Position numbers and translations under genes: made by a program
Shown: in pieces, positions 26,424-37,200 of the stretch
Numbering within the stretch: the first letter of the stretch is position 1
Layout of the letters: each line of letters begins with the position of its first letter
Notes under the pieces: model-generated
What the model was told of the DNA's origin: nothing
The model's database searches: none
What the model saw: only the letters and a program-made list of their open reading frames with translations
Source of the DNA: Akkermansia muciniphila
GTDB lineage: Bacteria > Verrucomicrobiota > Verrucomicrobiia > Verrucomicrobiales > DEV007
Direction: 5' to 3'
Length of the DNA stretch: 64,000 nt
Assembly: GCA_945883495.1 (NCBI GenBank)
Contig: CAMCXS010000022.1
Location: 1-64,000, forward strand

Positions 26424-29400
26424 TCAATTCATATTCATGGCGGGCGGCGGCGTGGCGAATGGATCGTCCATCGTAGGTGCCGGGGCGGGCGCCGCGCCGC
26501 TCGCCGGTGGCGGAGTTCCGAACGGATCATCCATCGCAGGAGCTGGAGCAGGTGCGGGGGCGCCGAACGGATCATCGGAGGACGGCATTTGCGTTTGCAC
26601 TCCGCTTCCTTCAGTCTCGGTCGAGAACGAGGGAGGTCCGGCCGGGGAGCCCTGACTGGGAGCCTCTTGAGGCAGAACAGCCCCCGCGGGAGAAATCGGC
26701 AGTTCAACCGGCAAGGTCTCCTGTAGATTCACCGGAGCTGGGACAACAAATCCATTCAAAGTGACAACGGAAGAGCTCCCGATGCCCAAGCCACCGATGT
26801 AATCAACCGTGTACGGGCGTTCGCCTTGAGGGTCTCGCCACTGGGAGAAGTTAAAGAAGGATCCATCGACATACTCGTCCTGACGCTCGAAGACGTCGAT
26901 CTTGTAGAACGAGGCAGACGGGTTGAGGGCCGGAGTTACGGGACCGACAGGGTCGATAATCGGCGGCTGAGAAGGATCCACGGGGTTCACTGGAGGCACG
27001 ACCGGTGGCGGCACCGCTGACCCCGTGTTGTTGTAGTAAACGCCATACGCACCACCCAACGCGTTCACGGACGCATAAGGCCCCTCTGAGGTGAAAACGC
27101 CATTTGGAATGCCCTCGGCGTCGTACGTCGTGGTGTGTTCCAAATAGTTGAGATACTCGTCTCCCCGGAAATCTCCGGCCTGCAACGAGACGCCTCGCCC
27201 TGCCGCCGGCGGATTCGTGACATTCGGGGCGGTGTAGAAGAAACCATTGAGCACGGTTCCGGGGGCGATGACATTGTTGGGACGATTCGGCATGTAGAGG
27301 CGCAGTTGACCACTGCCGCCGCTGGTGAAAATATCCCCTGCGGTGGTCGTCAACTTTCCGCGCCCACCCTGGCGATAATTGGGCTGAGATCTGCTTACTC
27401 CCACGAGCGTGTCGCTGCCGATCCCTGAAAGATTCTGGTAGGCAGCATGCCCAATCACGCTCCGGTTCAATGTCGCGTTGTTCCCCACTGAAACCTCAAT
27501 GTCCCCCAGACGGGTCAGCAGACTATGACCGATGCGGGCTGTTCCGACCGATGCCACTGCCGGGATCCCCAGCGGGTTAGTCACCGTCATGTTGGTAGCC
27601 CCCGTCATGGTCAGATCACTACCGACGACGACCTTGACGTCCCCGCTTAGCCCAAGTGTCTGCCCTCGGTAGCGCACTGGATCCGCAAGATCACTGACGA
27701 AACCATGCCCCACCTGAGCATAAGAGTTGGCGGCAGCCCGTCCCCCGAGAATGCTGAGGTTCTTGCCCACCCGCAGGTCAATGTCGGAATGGACATCGCG
27801 GATTCCGTTCATGTCCAACGTCGAGTCATTGTCCACGTCGACCACGGAGTAGTTACGGAGATCAAACACACCACCGTGACCAATACGGACAGGGTTAAAT
27901 TGAGCAGGCAAGCCCAAGCCGTTCGCGGCTTGCGGGTTTCTGTTGCGCGGTTCCGCATAGGCGGCATCCAGGCTGACATTTCCAGCGATCTTGACGTCCA
28001 GTCGGCCGCCGAGCCGCAGACCGCTCATGGTATCCGCCGCTGTGGTGAAGGAGCGATCCTGGGAGTTCCCGTTCGCGAAATGGCCAATGGCGGCCCAACG
28101 ATAGAGCGTATCGCCCCCGCGCAGGGTCAAATCCCCGGCCGCCTCAACCGCGACGTTCCCCACCTTGTCTGCCGTCCGGTAATAGGGGTTGAAATAAGTG
28201 TGCGCCACCGGAACCCCACCGGCCTGGGTCGGATCTCCGCCCACTTGATCCACATCCCAACCGCCGTGCCCAACCAATGCCCAAGCGTTCTGGTTGTTGG
28301 AGGCAGCCAAAGCCGCGGTGCCGTTGTTGTTGCCGATCCGGGCGACCGTTGTAGGGGTGGCCAGTGGATCCGGCCGGTAAGTATAGTTGTAGAACCCAAG
28401 CAATCCTGACCGCTCATGGTCCATGAGAATGTTGCCGCCTACCGAAAGGTTGATATTGGCGGTATTCCCAAACGTGTCGAGGGTCAGACCAGAGCTTCCA
28501 ATTCCATACTCCCCGCCGGAAATAGTGATGATTGGAACGCCTGATGGGTTGAGCTCAATCGTAGAGGTCCTCTTGATGTCGTAGCGAAGGCTGTTGTTGG
28601 TGAAGGAGAATGGATCCCTGCGATCCACGGTGCCCCCAATCTGGCCCCAAGAACTGATCCCTGCATGACCGATTTGGGCAAACTGCCCCTGATAACGACC
28701 AGCCTTCAGGGTTAGGTCCCCGGTCTCTGCGGTGACGGTTATGTCCCCTGCCTTGTAGTAGAATCCATCAATGTAGCCTCCGTGCCCCACCTTGGCATAG
28801 GAACGGAGTGGAGCATTCCCGGAGTCTCCGGTGTATTCCACCTCGGATCCACGAATAGACACATTGGTCTTGGCAATCACCGTCACATCCCCCACTGCCA
28901 TCGTAGAGGATTCAAGGTCCGCAAGCTCGACCCCGCCGTGACCAATCTGCGAGTAGTCGTAAAGATGATTGCCCGCCGTCTGACTGACTGCCCCCGCCAG
29001 AGCCCGAACGGTCACGTCACCGAGCAGGTTCAACCCAGTGACGTTACGGTTCACCGTGACCACAGTAGTCGCCGTGACCACACCGTTCGTGGTCGTCGAA
29101 CCGAGGTTGCCATCAATTCCGGTCCCAGCCGCGTTCACCATGTCTCTCGATCCGCTATCAAAGGTAGTCAGGTTGGTCCCGAAGATACCCAACCCAGTAC
29201 TCCAACCACCGATATCGTTGCGTCCGACGGCGATGCCGCCATGTCCAATATGGGTGGATCGTCCCACGTAAGCGGTTTTGATGTCCAGCGTCAGCTGGGT
29301 GCCTGTGCCAACGGTGCGCACATCGGACCCAGGGGCGATGAAACCTCCGGCGGCGATGGTGGTGATGGCGGAAATCGGCGTATTGGCCAGCAAAGTCGTC

Positions 29401-32400
29401 GCAGCGGACTGGGTCACGCCATTGAGAACCGAACCGGCGGGGAGAATGGTCCCGATTGCCAGCAAGCTCCCCACGTCAGGAGTGAATGCTGCGCTCAGAG
29501 TGCTGCCTCCCAAATCATCGGTGAAACCCGAGGTCATCGTCACACCTTGGCCGCCAGAACTGGTCACGGTGACATTCCCTAAGATCGTTTTGTCCGTGAG
29601 TCCCATCAACGCAGGAATGCCCACGGACGTTGACGTCACGGGCCCAGCAGAACTGCGCCCAACTCCGGACCGAAACCCTTGATACGCAGCCAGAGGGACC
29701 CGATTATCCGCCGGAGTGGCGCCAGGAGTAGTGTTACCCGAATTCCCTGTAGCGGTAGACCAGAGATCCAGCTGCGCGGCGCCCGGCGAGGCCTCGAAGT
29801 TGACGTCCCAATACCCAGCCGTCCGCTGAATCTGAGGGGCCGCGGTGCTGGCGGGAGTCCCCCCCGAAACTGCGGCCGCCAAGGGATCATACCCTACCGG
29901 ATAGGCCCCGCGAGCAGCGCTCGTCCCAACCAGAAACTTTCCATTACTGTCGGTGGCAGCCTGGGCATACAGCTCACCCACCCGCCAGTTCGGGTTATCG
30001 AAGTCATGCGGATTGGAAAAAAGTCGAATCTGCGAATCGGCGTTGGACGGGTTATTCCAGTCATTGAGACGGCCTCCGAAGGTATGCCCGATGGTGGCCC
30101 AGGCGTAGCTTTGGCGTCCAGCCTGCAAGGTGACATCACCTCCCGCAAGAACCTTGATATCACCGCGCACTGAACCAAACTGTCCAGCGCCCAGGTGGCC
30201 AATTTGTGCATACGCATACTCGACATCGGTGGTTCCTCCACTCGGGGTAGTCAAGCCTTGCCAGCCCCGCAACAATACGTCGCCACGTCCCGCCACGACC
30301 TCCGCCTTGAGGATCTGCGTGGGATCAACCGATTTCGGATTGAAGCTGATGTCCTTCGTCACGTCCGCGCCAGCGATTACGTTGATGTTGCTATGAATTG
30401 GCGCCAATCGCCCAATCGACTGGTTGACCATGCCATTATGGCCACCGTTGATCGAATAACTGTTCAGCACATCGACGATCAAATCCTGATCCACGCCGGC
30501 CTGATCACCAGCTGTCACCAGTCCCGTGGCGTTCCGCACCGCCCGGGCCTGGTTTTGATCAGAACGAGAGGAATCGCCCCCGGTGCCAATTCCACCATGC
30601 CCAATTTGGACCGCGTTGTTCTGCCTTCCGCCGGCTTCCATGCTCAGTTTGCCAGTCAGAATCACGTTGATGTCCGCACGATTTGTCGCACTGAGGCCAG
30701 CACCCATCTCTGGACGATTCGCTCCCACGCCTCCCGTGCGCTCGGGAGACCCCACGGCCTCAATCCGTTGCCACCACCAGTTCCCTTGAGACTGGCTATT
30801 GAAGTGGTTCGCATACGCCATGTAAGTTCCTGCGACCGGCCCCGTTTCGTTCACCAGGAGCACACCATCCGCCATCCCATCTGGTGCCGGTGCATTGGGG
30901 TTTGTGGGATCGAAGAGGTTGTTGAGAACCAACGCTCCAGCGGCATTGTTGGCGAGCCGATCGACTTCGAATTGCCCCACCGTCGCCACCGCGGTCGCCC
31001 CCGGACGAGAGAACGTCATCAACGTATCGACCGGAATCGCTGCCCCCGAAGTGGGCTTCGAAAGCGTGATCACCTTGTCATTAACCGCTGTCACGTAAGT
31101 ATGCGGCAAAATGCCGGTTCCCGACACCATGTCGCCGATCATGATTACTTTCGTGGCCGGATTGTCCCATCCTGAATCGCGCAGCGTGATGGTGGTCGGC
31201 GGCAGGTCATTGCGGCCTGTAGTATTCGCCTCAACGGCGATCTCCACTCGGGTATCAAGGATCAGCAGAGGATTATCAATCGGCGGCGTAGTCGTGGGAG
31301 GTCCTCCTTGACGAATACTCCTCACAATATTGTTGTTCGTCGTGTCGTGCAGATCCAGTCCGCGATCGCCGCCCCCGGCTGCCCGTGGGACAAAAACGAC
31401 ACCGGAATCGTGAAAGCCCAACTGTGCCCACCGCTGCTCGCCATTCGCCGTCGAAGCACTCATGATCAGGGCGTTTGCGGCCACGTTGGTGTTTCCATAG
31501 CGGCTCCCCACCTCCACGTGACGGTCCAAATCTCCCCGGCCGATGAAGACGGAACCCTGGTCGCCGAATTGCTTTGCCTCCACGTACTTCTTCCAGTGCC
31601 CTTCGACCCCATCGGACGCCGTCGCCGGATTGGGGGCAAACGCCCCGGTTCCGGTCAGCATTGAGCCCGGGGCGAACGTGCCATTCCCTGCGATTGACGT
31701 CTCAGCCGTGATCGAGGTGTCTGCCCCCAATTTTTGAGCCGTGGTCAATGTGACGCCATTCAGGATGGACCCGGCAGGCAGGACCGTCCCTTCCGTCAAA
31801 TTGCTTCCGATCGCGACCGGAATCCTGCTTGGGCTGACGATTCTGGTGGCTGAAGTGATGGTGGTGCCCGCCGTCAAGAGCTCGGTCGCGGCCAACGTTA
31901 TGCCGTTCAACACCGAACCGGCGGGCAGAACGGTCCCCGCAGCGAGGAAGGTCCCAATATCCAAAGAAAGAGCTGCGGTAATTCCGAGATCAGATCCCCC
32001 AAAACTTCCCAAAGAAACGGGCGACAACAAATCCGCTTCGCTCCCTTGCCAACCAGCAATTATGTTGACGGAGCCGGCACCAGACGTGCGAATGTGGTTG
32101 GTAATGTAAATGCTGCCGCTTGCGAATAGCCCGAGGCTGGCGTCCGATGTCCATTGAACAGCGTTGTGCCTGTAGTCAGATAGTCCAAGGTTCTGAACAA
32201 AGATGTTTCCACTTTCCGTGGCCACGATGACGTCGGTCTTTCCTTGTAGGATGGTGTTAAGACTTGCGATCGGAATATTGGATGAGCTCCCGCCAATGTA
32301 GACGTCGCCGGGATCAAATAGCACGGAACCTGATTGGCCACCCACCGCCGCCGCCGTTACGATGCCCCGGAACATCAAGTCTTGCTTGCCGGACACCTCA

Positions 32401-34193
32401 ATCCGTCCACCATTCCCCACTTCGCCGAAAGCCTGAGCGGAAATACCTCCGGCAAATCCCGTCGTTCCATCGGACCAAATCACGACTTGGCCCGCATTGC
32501 CGAAAGCTGAGTCGGAGCGGAGATTGGCGCCCTCCGCCACCAGAGTGCGCAACGAATTCCGGACGTTTTGATCAGCTTTGCCCTGGAAGCTACCTCCCAC
32601 GTTGATGTTTCCGCCCCGAAACTTGCCGCTCACATCGAGAAGCGCATTGGGCTCTAGGGACACGTAGTTGCCCTCGGCATCGATCCGGCCGCCAATAGCT
32701 CCGTTCCCAATCGCCAAAATGTAACCCGCAACTTCAAGGCTACGGCCAGCGTCTAGGGCGATGCGCCCTCCATCCGATCCATTCGCCGAAATCAACCCGT
32801 CGATCCGGCTCACATCGGCCGTGTTCATCTCCACGGAACCGCCTTGGGCGGCCCCATCCGCGATCACGGAGCCCTCCTTGCCGAGCGATAACGACGTACC
32901 AAGCACGGAAACGTTCCCGCCTACGCCGGTTGTGCCCTTCACGCTGATGGCTCCATCGAGCGCCACGCGGCTCGATCCACTCATGGCCACACTCCCACCG
33001 TTGATCTCTCCATTCGCCGAAAGCGTGCTATTGCGGTACACGATCACCTCACCACCGTTCACCTCAATCCGGCCACCGGAATTCGCCGTCCCGCTCGCAC
33101 TCAACATGGCCCCCTCGGCCACCGTAACGGACTTCCCTGCCGTGCCACCAATCTCGATGGATCCTCCGCTGGTCCCATTGGCTTCCACGACCGCATTGGA
33201 AAGGATATTGACGCCCCCCCCAGAAATGTTGACGGCTCCGCCTCGGCCACTGCGTCCCGTAGCGCTTAAAATCCCTCCGATGTTGATTTCCCCCGCGCCG
33301 TTGACGATTTCGACCGTCCCACCGGAGCCATCGGCGTTGACAGCGGAAATCTCGCCCGTGCTGACGACTTGCCCATCGGCGGCCTTCAGGAAGACCCGCC
33401 CCCCCTGTTGGCTGGTGCCCGTTGCCCGGACAACGCCCGGATTGTTGATGGCAAGTGCGTAAGCATTGCCATGCGCCTTGAGCTCCGCCATCACGCCGCG
33501 GATCTCTCCGGTGTTGGTGATCCGGCCTTCGCCCGCACTGACGAAAACCCGCTCATCGCCAGCTCCCTTGGACTTGATCAGGACACTGTCGCCCGCCGCC
33601 AACCCCACCGTGCCCTCAAAAGCCCCCAACGTGCCGTGGTTTTCCACGTTGCGGCCGACCAGGAAGATATCGCCAGAGGCGGCCTTGATGGTGCCGAAGT
33701 TCTGCACGGATGCTTGGCTCTTGCCGTGAAGCATGACATCTCCGCCCCTGAGAAAATCATCATTGTCGATGTTCAGGGTAGAGGCCATGAACCCACCAAC
33801 GTCCACGAGACCATTTGGTCCCACCAGGACGCCGTTTTGGTTGATCAACCAAACATTTCCATTGGCTTGGAGAATGCCGTTGAGCAAGGACGGGCTCGCC
33901 CCCATGACCCGGTTCAACGCTGTCGCGCTAGCTCCCGGTTGGATGAATTGGGTGATCTCACCGGCATCGATCGAGAAGCTCTCCCACTCGATGATGGCTT
34001 TGCTGGACCCCTGGCTCACCGTGAGTTTACCGAGAGCCTCCGCGATCTCCGCGTTCCCAGAGATCACCTTGCCTCCCTGCGGGTTCGCGTAGGCTCCTGG
34101 TGAGGTCAGGGCTCCCAAGCAGCAGATGACTACTCCAATGCGGATTGGAGCGGGAAGCTGATGGCGGAGCAATTCGAGAACGGATGCTTTCAT
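26424..34193 (-). CDS. Giant two-partner-secretion exoprotein B (GHGG-repeat)
   Basis: About 2,589 residues. I place the start at 34193 (MKASVLELL), which has AGGA nine bases upstream; the frame opens at 34220. A signal peptide (IRIGVVICCLGALTSPGAYA) leads into a TPS/haemagglutinin-activity domain with ITQFIQPGASATALNRVMG, NVWLINQNGVLVGPNG and GFMASTLNIDNDDFLRG. Gly/Ser-rich beta-helix repeats follow. A long central region repeats an aromatic-x-x-[IV]-GHGG motif: six exact copies and at least seven variants (GHLG, GHTF, GHAG, GHFA and others). The last ~250 residues hold a block IDVFERQDEYVDG ending FSQWR, then Pro/Ala-rich sequence with three DDPF motifs. It starts 35 bases after gene A. TpsA proteins are exported by a TpsB pore; none is encoded here. 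Confidence 0.9.
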   Translation of the reverse strand: MKASVLELLRHQLPAPIRIGVVICCLGALTSPGAYANPQGGKVISGNAEIAEALGKLTVSQGSSKAIIEWESFSIDAGEITQFIQPGASATALNRVMGASPSLLNGILQANGNVWLINQNGVLVGPNGLVDVGGFMASTLNIDNDDFLRGGDVMLHGKSQASVQNFGTIKAASGDIFLVGRNVENHGTLGAFEGTVGLAAGDSVLIKSKGAGDERVFVSAGEGRITNTGEIRGVMAELKAHGNAYALAINNPGVVRATGTSQQGGRVFLKAADGQVVSTGEISAVNADGSGGTVEIVNGAGEINIGGILSATGRSGRGGAVNISGGGVNILSNAVVEANGTSGGSIEIGGTAGKSVTVAEGAMLSASGTANSGGRIEVNGGEVIVYRNSTLSANGEINGGSVAMSGSSRVALDGAISVKGTTGVGGNVSVLGTSLSLGKEGSVIADGAAQGGSVEMNTADVSRIDGLISANGSDGGRIALDAGRSLEVAGYILAIGNGAIGGRIDAEGNYVSLEPNALLDVSGKFRGGNINVGGSFQGKADQNVRNSLRTLVAEGANLRSDSAFGNAGQVVIWSDGTTGFAGGISAQAFGEVGNGGRIEVSGKQDLMFRGIVTAAAVGGQSGSVLFDPGDVYIGGSSSNIPIASLNTILQGKTDVIVATESGNIFVQNLGLSDYRHNAVQWTSDASLGLFASGSIYITNHIRTSGAGSVNIIAGWQGSEADLLSPVSLGSFGGSDLGITAALSLDIGTFLAAGTVLPAGSVLNGITLAATELLTAGTTITSATRIVSPSRIPVAIGSNLTEGTVLPAGSILNGVTLTTAQKLGADTSITAETSIAGNGTFAPGSMLTGTGAFAPNPATASDGVEGHWKKYVEAKQFGDQGSVFIGRGDLDRHVEVGSRYGNTNVAANALIMSASTANGEQRWAQLGFHDSGVVFVPRAAGGGDRGLDLHDTTNNNIVRSIRQGGPPTTTPPIDNPLLILDTRVEIAVEANTTGRNDLPPTTITLRDSGWDNPATKVIMIGDMVSGTGILPHTYVTAVNDKVITLSKPTSGAAIPVDTLMTFSRPGATAVATVGQFEVDRLANNAAGALVLNNLFDPTNPNAPAPDGMADGVLLVNETGPVAGTYMAYANHFNSQSQGNWWWQRIEAVGSPERTGGVGANRPEMGAGLSATNRADINVILTGKLSMEAGGRQNNAVQIGHGGIGTGGDSSRSDQNQARAVRNATGLVTAGDQAGVDQDLIVDVLNSYSINGGHNGMVNQSIGRLAPIHSNINVIAGADVTKDISFNPKSVDPTQILKAEVVAGRGDVLLRGWQGLTTPSGGTTDVEYAYAQIGHLGAGQFGSVRGDIKVLAGGDVTLQAGRQSYAWATIGHTFGGRLNDWNNPSNADSQIRLFSNPHDFDNPNWRVGELYAQAATDSNGKFLVGTSAARGAYPVGYDPLAAAVSGGTPASTAAPQIQRTAGYWDVNFEASPGAAQLDLWSTATGNSGNTTPGATPADNRVPLAAYQGFRSGVGRSSAGPVTSTSVGIPALMGLTDKTILGNVTVTSSGGQGVTMTSGFTDDLGGSTLSAAFTPDVGSLLAIGTILPAGSVLNGVTQSAATTLLANTPISAITTIAAGGFIAPGSDVRTVGTGTQLTLDIKTAYVGRSTHIGHGGIAVGRNDIGGWSTGLGIFGTNLTTFDSGSRDMVNAAGTGIDGNLGSTTTNGVVTATTVVTVNRNVTGLNLLGDVTVRALAGAVSQTAGNHLYDYSQIGHGGVELADLESSTMAVGDVTVIAKTNVSIRGSEVEYTGDSGNAPLRSYAKVGHGGYIDGFYYKAGDITVTAETGDLTLKAGRYQGQFAQIGHAGISSWGQIGGTVDRRDPFSFTNNSLRYDIKRTSTIELNPSGVPIITISGGEYGIGSSGLTLDTFGNTANINLSVGGNILMDHERSGLLGFYNYTYRPDPLATPTTVARIGNNNGTAALAASNNQNAWALVGHGGWDVDQVGGDPTQAGGVPVAHTYFNPYYRTADKVGNVAVEAAGDLTLRGGDTLYRWAAIGHFANGNSQDRSFTTAADTMSGLRLGGRLDVKIAGNVSLDAAYAEPRNRNPQAANGLGLPAQFNPVRIGHGGVFDLRNYSVVDVDNDSTLDMNGIRDVHSDIDLRVGKNLSILGGRAAANSYAQVGHGFVSDLADPVRYRGQTLGLSGDVKVVVGSDLTMTGATNMTVTNPLGIPAVASVGTARIGHSLLTRLGDIEVSVGNNATLNRSVIGHAAYQNLSGIGSDTLVGVSRSQPNYRQGGRGKLTTTAGDIFTSGGSGQLRLYMPNRPNNVIAPGTVLNGFFYTAPNVTNPPAAGRGVSLQAGDFRGDEYLNYLEHTTTYDAEGIPNGVFTSEGPYASVNALGGAYGVYYNNTGSAVPPPVVPPVNPVDPSQPPIIDPVGPVTPALNPSASFYKIDVFERQDEYVDGSFFNFSQWRDPQGERPYTVDYIGGLGIGSSSVVTLNGFVVPAPVNLQETLPVELPISPAGAVLPQEAPSQGSPAGPPSFSTETEGSGVQTQMPSSDDPFGAPAPAPAPAMDDPFGTPPPASGAAPAPAPTMDDPFATPPPAMNMN
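27440..30610 (-). repeat. GHGG-motif coding repeats in exoprotein B
   Basis: Repeated units of roughly 60-130 residues, each with an aromatic-x-x-[IV]-GH-GG-like core followed by a beta-helix strand pair of the type GDITVxAxxDLTLxGG. On the plus strand this is visible as recurring CCACCGTG/CCATGCCC-type strings. Copies are diverged, so the repeat is old or under selection for structure rather than sequence. Confidence 0.8.
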
Positions 34194-34228
34194 CACACGT
34201 GTTCCTGAAAATGAAGACATTGATTCGG

Positions 34229-37200
34229 TCAGTTGCTGGGGGTGGCCGGGCTGCCCGGAGTTGGTGTCATGAAGGGATCATCGGCCCCGCTCATTGCCGG
34301 AGCGGAACCACCGGGGGCGGGACTACCAAACGGATCATCCGACGGAGCCCCCATCGCTGGAGCGGTCCCACCTGGAGGCGGACCGAACGGATCTTCCATC
34401 GATGCCCCGGGAGCCGGGGCCGAACTCGGTTCGGAGGGGCTGCCAGGCTGCGACCGCCGACGCTCCTCCTCCTCGTCATTCGGGTTGGTCGGTGCCCCAA
34501 ACCCAAACGGGTCCGACGTTCCCTCCGTGGCGGAACCACTGGACGAACTACGTCTGGGCCTCGGATTCATGACGAAGCCTGTCACCGGATCGTAAACCAG
34601 CACGCCGCTCTCCCAGTCAGTCAGCCGCTTGAGCTCGAAAACTTGGAAGGGCAAACCCTCCTGATCGGAGCCGGCCACGGGGCGATCCTCAGGAAGGATC
34701 ACGCTACTGGCCCCTTGCTGCTGGAACACCCAATAGCCATTTCCTGATCCATATCCCTGCCGCCAGGAATCGAACGTGAACACAGTACGGTCCACCAACT
34801 CATCTTGACGGGAGAATCGGTCAATTTGCAATGGGTTGTCGTTCACGACGCCCTGATCCGCCAGGTCACTGACATAGGACGGCACGATTGGAGGGATGAT
34901 GATGGGAGGAATCACCCCACCGCCGCCGCCTCCACCGCCCCCACCACCGGGAGGGATGGGAGCCGGGGCAGCGGCCGTCGAGTAGTAAATTCGATAGCGA
35001 GATCCATAAGCATGGGATTCGGACGGAAACACCCCTTCAGGAGTGAAGGCACCGTCTGGCAGCCCATCAATGCCTTTTGTCATCGTGAACTCGGTGGCTA
35101 TCCCCTCATCCCCCTTGCCATCACCGCGGGAACCGCTGTTCGCCAGAGTGCTGCCCCGCAACGTCGGATAAACGACACCGGTACGACTCGGGCTATCGTT
35201 CTCGGGGTCATTGTAACCGGTCCCATTAATCAGGGTTCCAAAGTTACGAGACGGATCGACGCCCGCCAATGCAAGCTGCCGTCCCTGCATGAAGTTACTG
35301 TCCACCAGTCCTGGGGTCGCGCCTCGAGAGGAACCATTGGCGCGCCCATAGGCCCGGTCCGGCATGTAGATACGAACTTGGCCGTCCGATCCAGAATTGA
35401 TAGTGGTCGGCAACACGGTTTGATGCTGCCCGCCTGGCACATTCGTTCCATCGTTAATCGTGAGGTCAAAGTTCGAGACTGACCAATTCGTGAACAACCT
35501 GCCCGGGCCCGTAGAAGTGGGATTCCTGCGGCTCACGGCGACATACACGTTCGAACTGATCGTTGATGCATTGGGAGCGAGAACTGGATCAACGTGTCCA
35601 ATCTGCAAGCCCGCCGCCCAGAGGTCCATACCTGTGGCCACGCTGATGTTTCCGCTGCGATTGCCTCTGCCCGCAGCTGGAATCGGAGTCCCTGGCGGAG
35701 AGGGAGTCGCCTGGAATGTTGAAAGCAGATAATAATCTCCATGACCAATCTTGGCATAGGCACCAGGTCCGCGGCTCGGATCCGCTTGCAAGTTTGCCGA
35801 TACACGAACCGAACCGGGCTCATACGAACTCCGACTCGGAAGATTCGGCGTCTTCGAGAGTCCCCCTGCCACTAAGTTGCCCCAGGCCATCACCTCAATA
35901 TTTCCTTCGAGACCGGATACGGGACTTACCGTAACCCCACCATGTCCGATCTGCGTTGACGAATACGTCCCTTGGTTATCATTCCGCTGACGAGCAATGG
36001 CTATGCCAAGCGGTCCATAGGCCTCATCGGAGATCTTGTCATCCTCGCGAATCTCAGCCGGATTCAGGACGATATCCCGTCCCGAGTGGACGGTGATTGG
36101 CCCAGTGTGTCCCCCGCGAGGGACGTTCGTAGGCCCTAAGAAGGCAGCGCCATTCCCAATTCTCGCGTGCGAATAGTTGCCTCCGCCGCCGCTCAGAATG
36201 ATGTCGCGAACGGAAGTCGCCCGAATGGCTCCGTTGGTGCTCTCAGACCTCGAGCTGTCCGCTGTCCCCGGGGTACGGGAAGACACCATGTGTCCCACCT
36301 GAGCGAAGCTGCCCCGGTTGGCCGCCGGCGCCCCTCCGGAGTTAATGCCCGCGTTTGCAAAGTAATCCCCGCCCTTCAGGATCAGGTCGTTGCCCGCATT
36401 CACCGTGACATCCCCGGTGATGGTGATGGCTCCGGTACGGACGTCGTATCCGCCATGTCCGATCATCGCAAAGTTATCCCGTCCATCGCCGCCCAACAAC
36501 TGGACGTCGCGGCCGGTCATGGCGATGCCCCCGATGGTTCTACCGGAGTTCACCATGATATTCCCCGACCACCTCTCGATCCCGGCGGTCGGACCGGTTC
36601 CACCGATGAGACTTCCACCATGTCCGATCTGCGCGATGGATGCCCCATTGCCGTTCAGCTGCTCCAACGGATAAAAGGTCAGCGAGGAGGCCTGAAATGG
36701 TGCCTGAGCAAATGCAGCATCCCCGTCCAACTGACTGTCACGGCCAGCGCGGCGATCCGCAATCAATCCCATCCTTCTGAGGGCCGCCTGGCTCACAGCC
36801 TGCGCTGTCGTCAATCCAGTCAAAACGGATCCAGCCGGAGTCGTCAGCCCCACACTCAATTCCTCGGCGCGCAAAGCATTCTCCAGCGCAGTGACCCTTG
36901 CCAGGTCCGCCACGGGATCGATGACAAAGTCGTCAACGACCGGGTTGTAAAAATACGCCAAGCTGTGCCGGACCAAAGCGTTCACCCCAACACCGGTATC
37001 ATCGGTATCGTATAGCGGAGCATCTCCCCCCTTCAGCAACAAATCGTAACCGGAGCCAAGGTTCAACGTTACGTCTCCATAGAAGCTCGACCCTGCGTCC
37101 AATCCCTCCGTCACCGCAGTAGGCCCCGAAAAATCGCGGCCACCGTGTCCGATCCTCGCCGAGTCATTGGTGAAGATCCCTCCCTGCAAGAGCGCATTGC

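Noticed and set aside
30195-37015. Several 250-330-residue plus-strand ORFs inside the giant exoprotein genes
   Set aside because: They mirror the repetitive GHGG coding sequence in reverse and carry no recognisable domains or starts.
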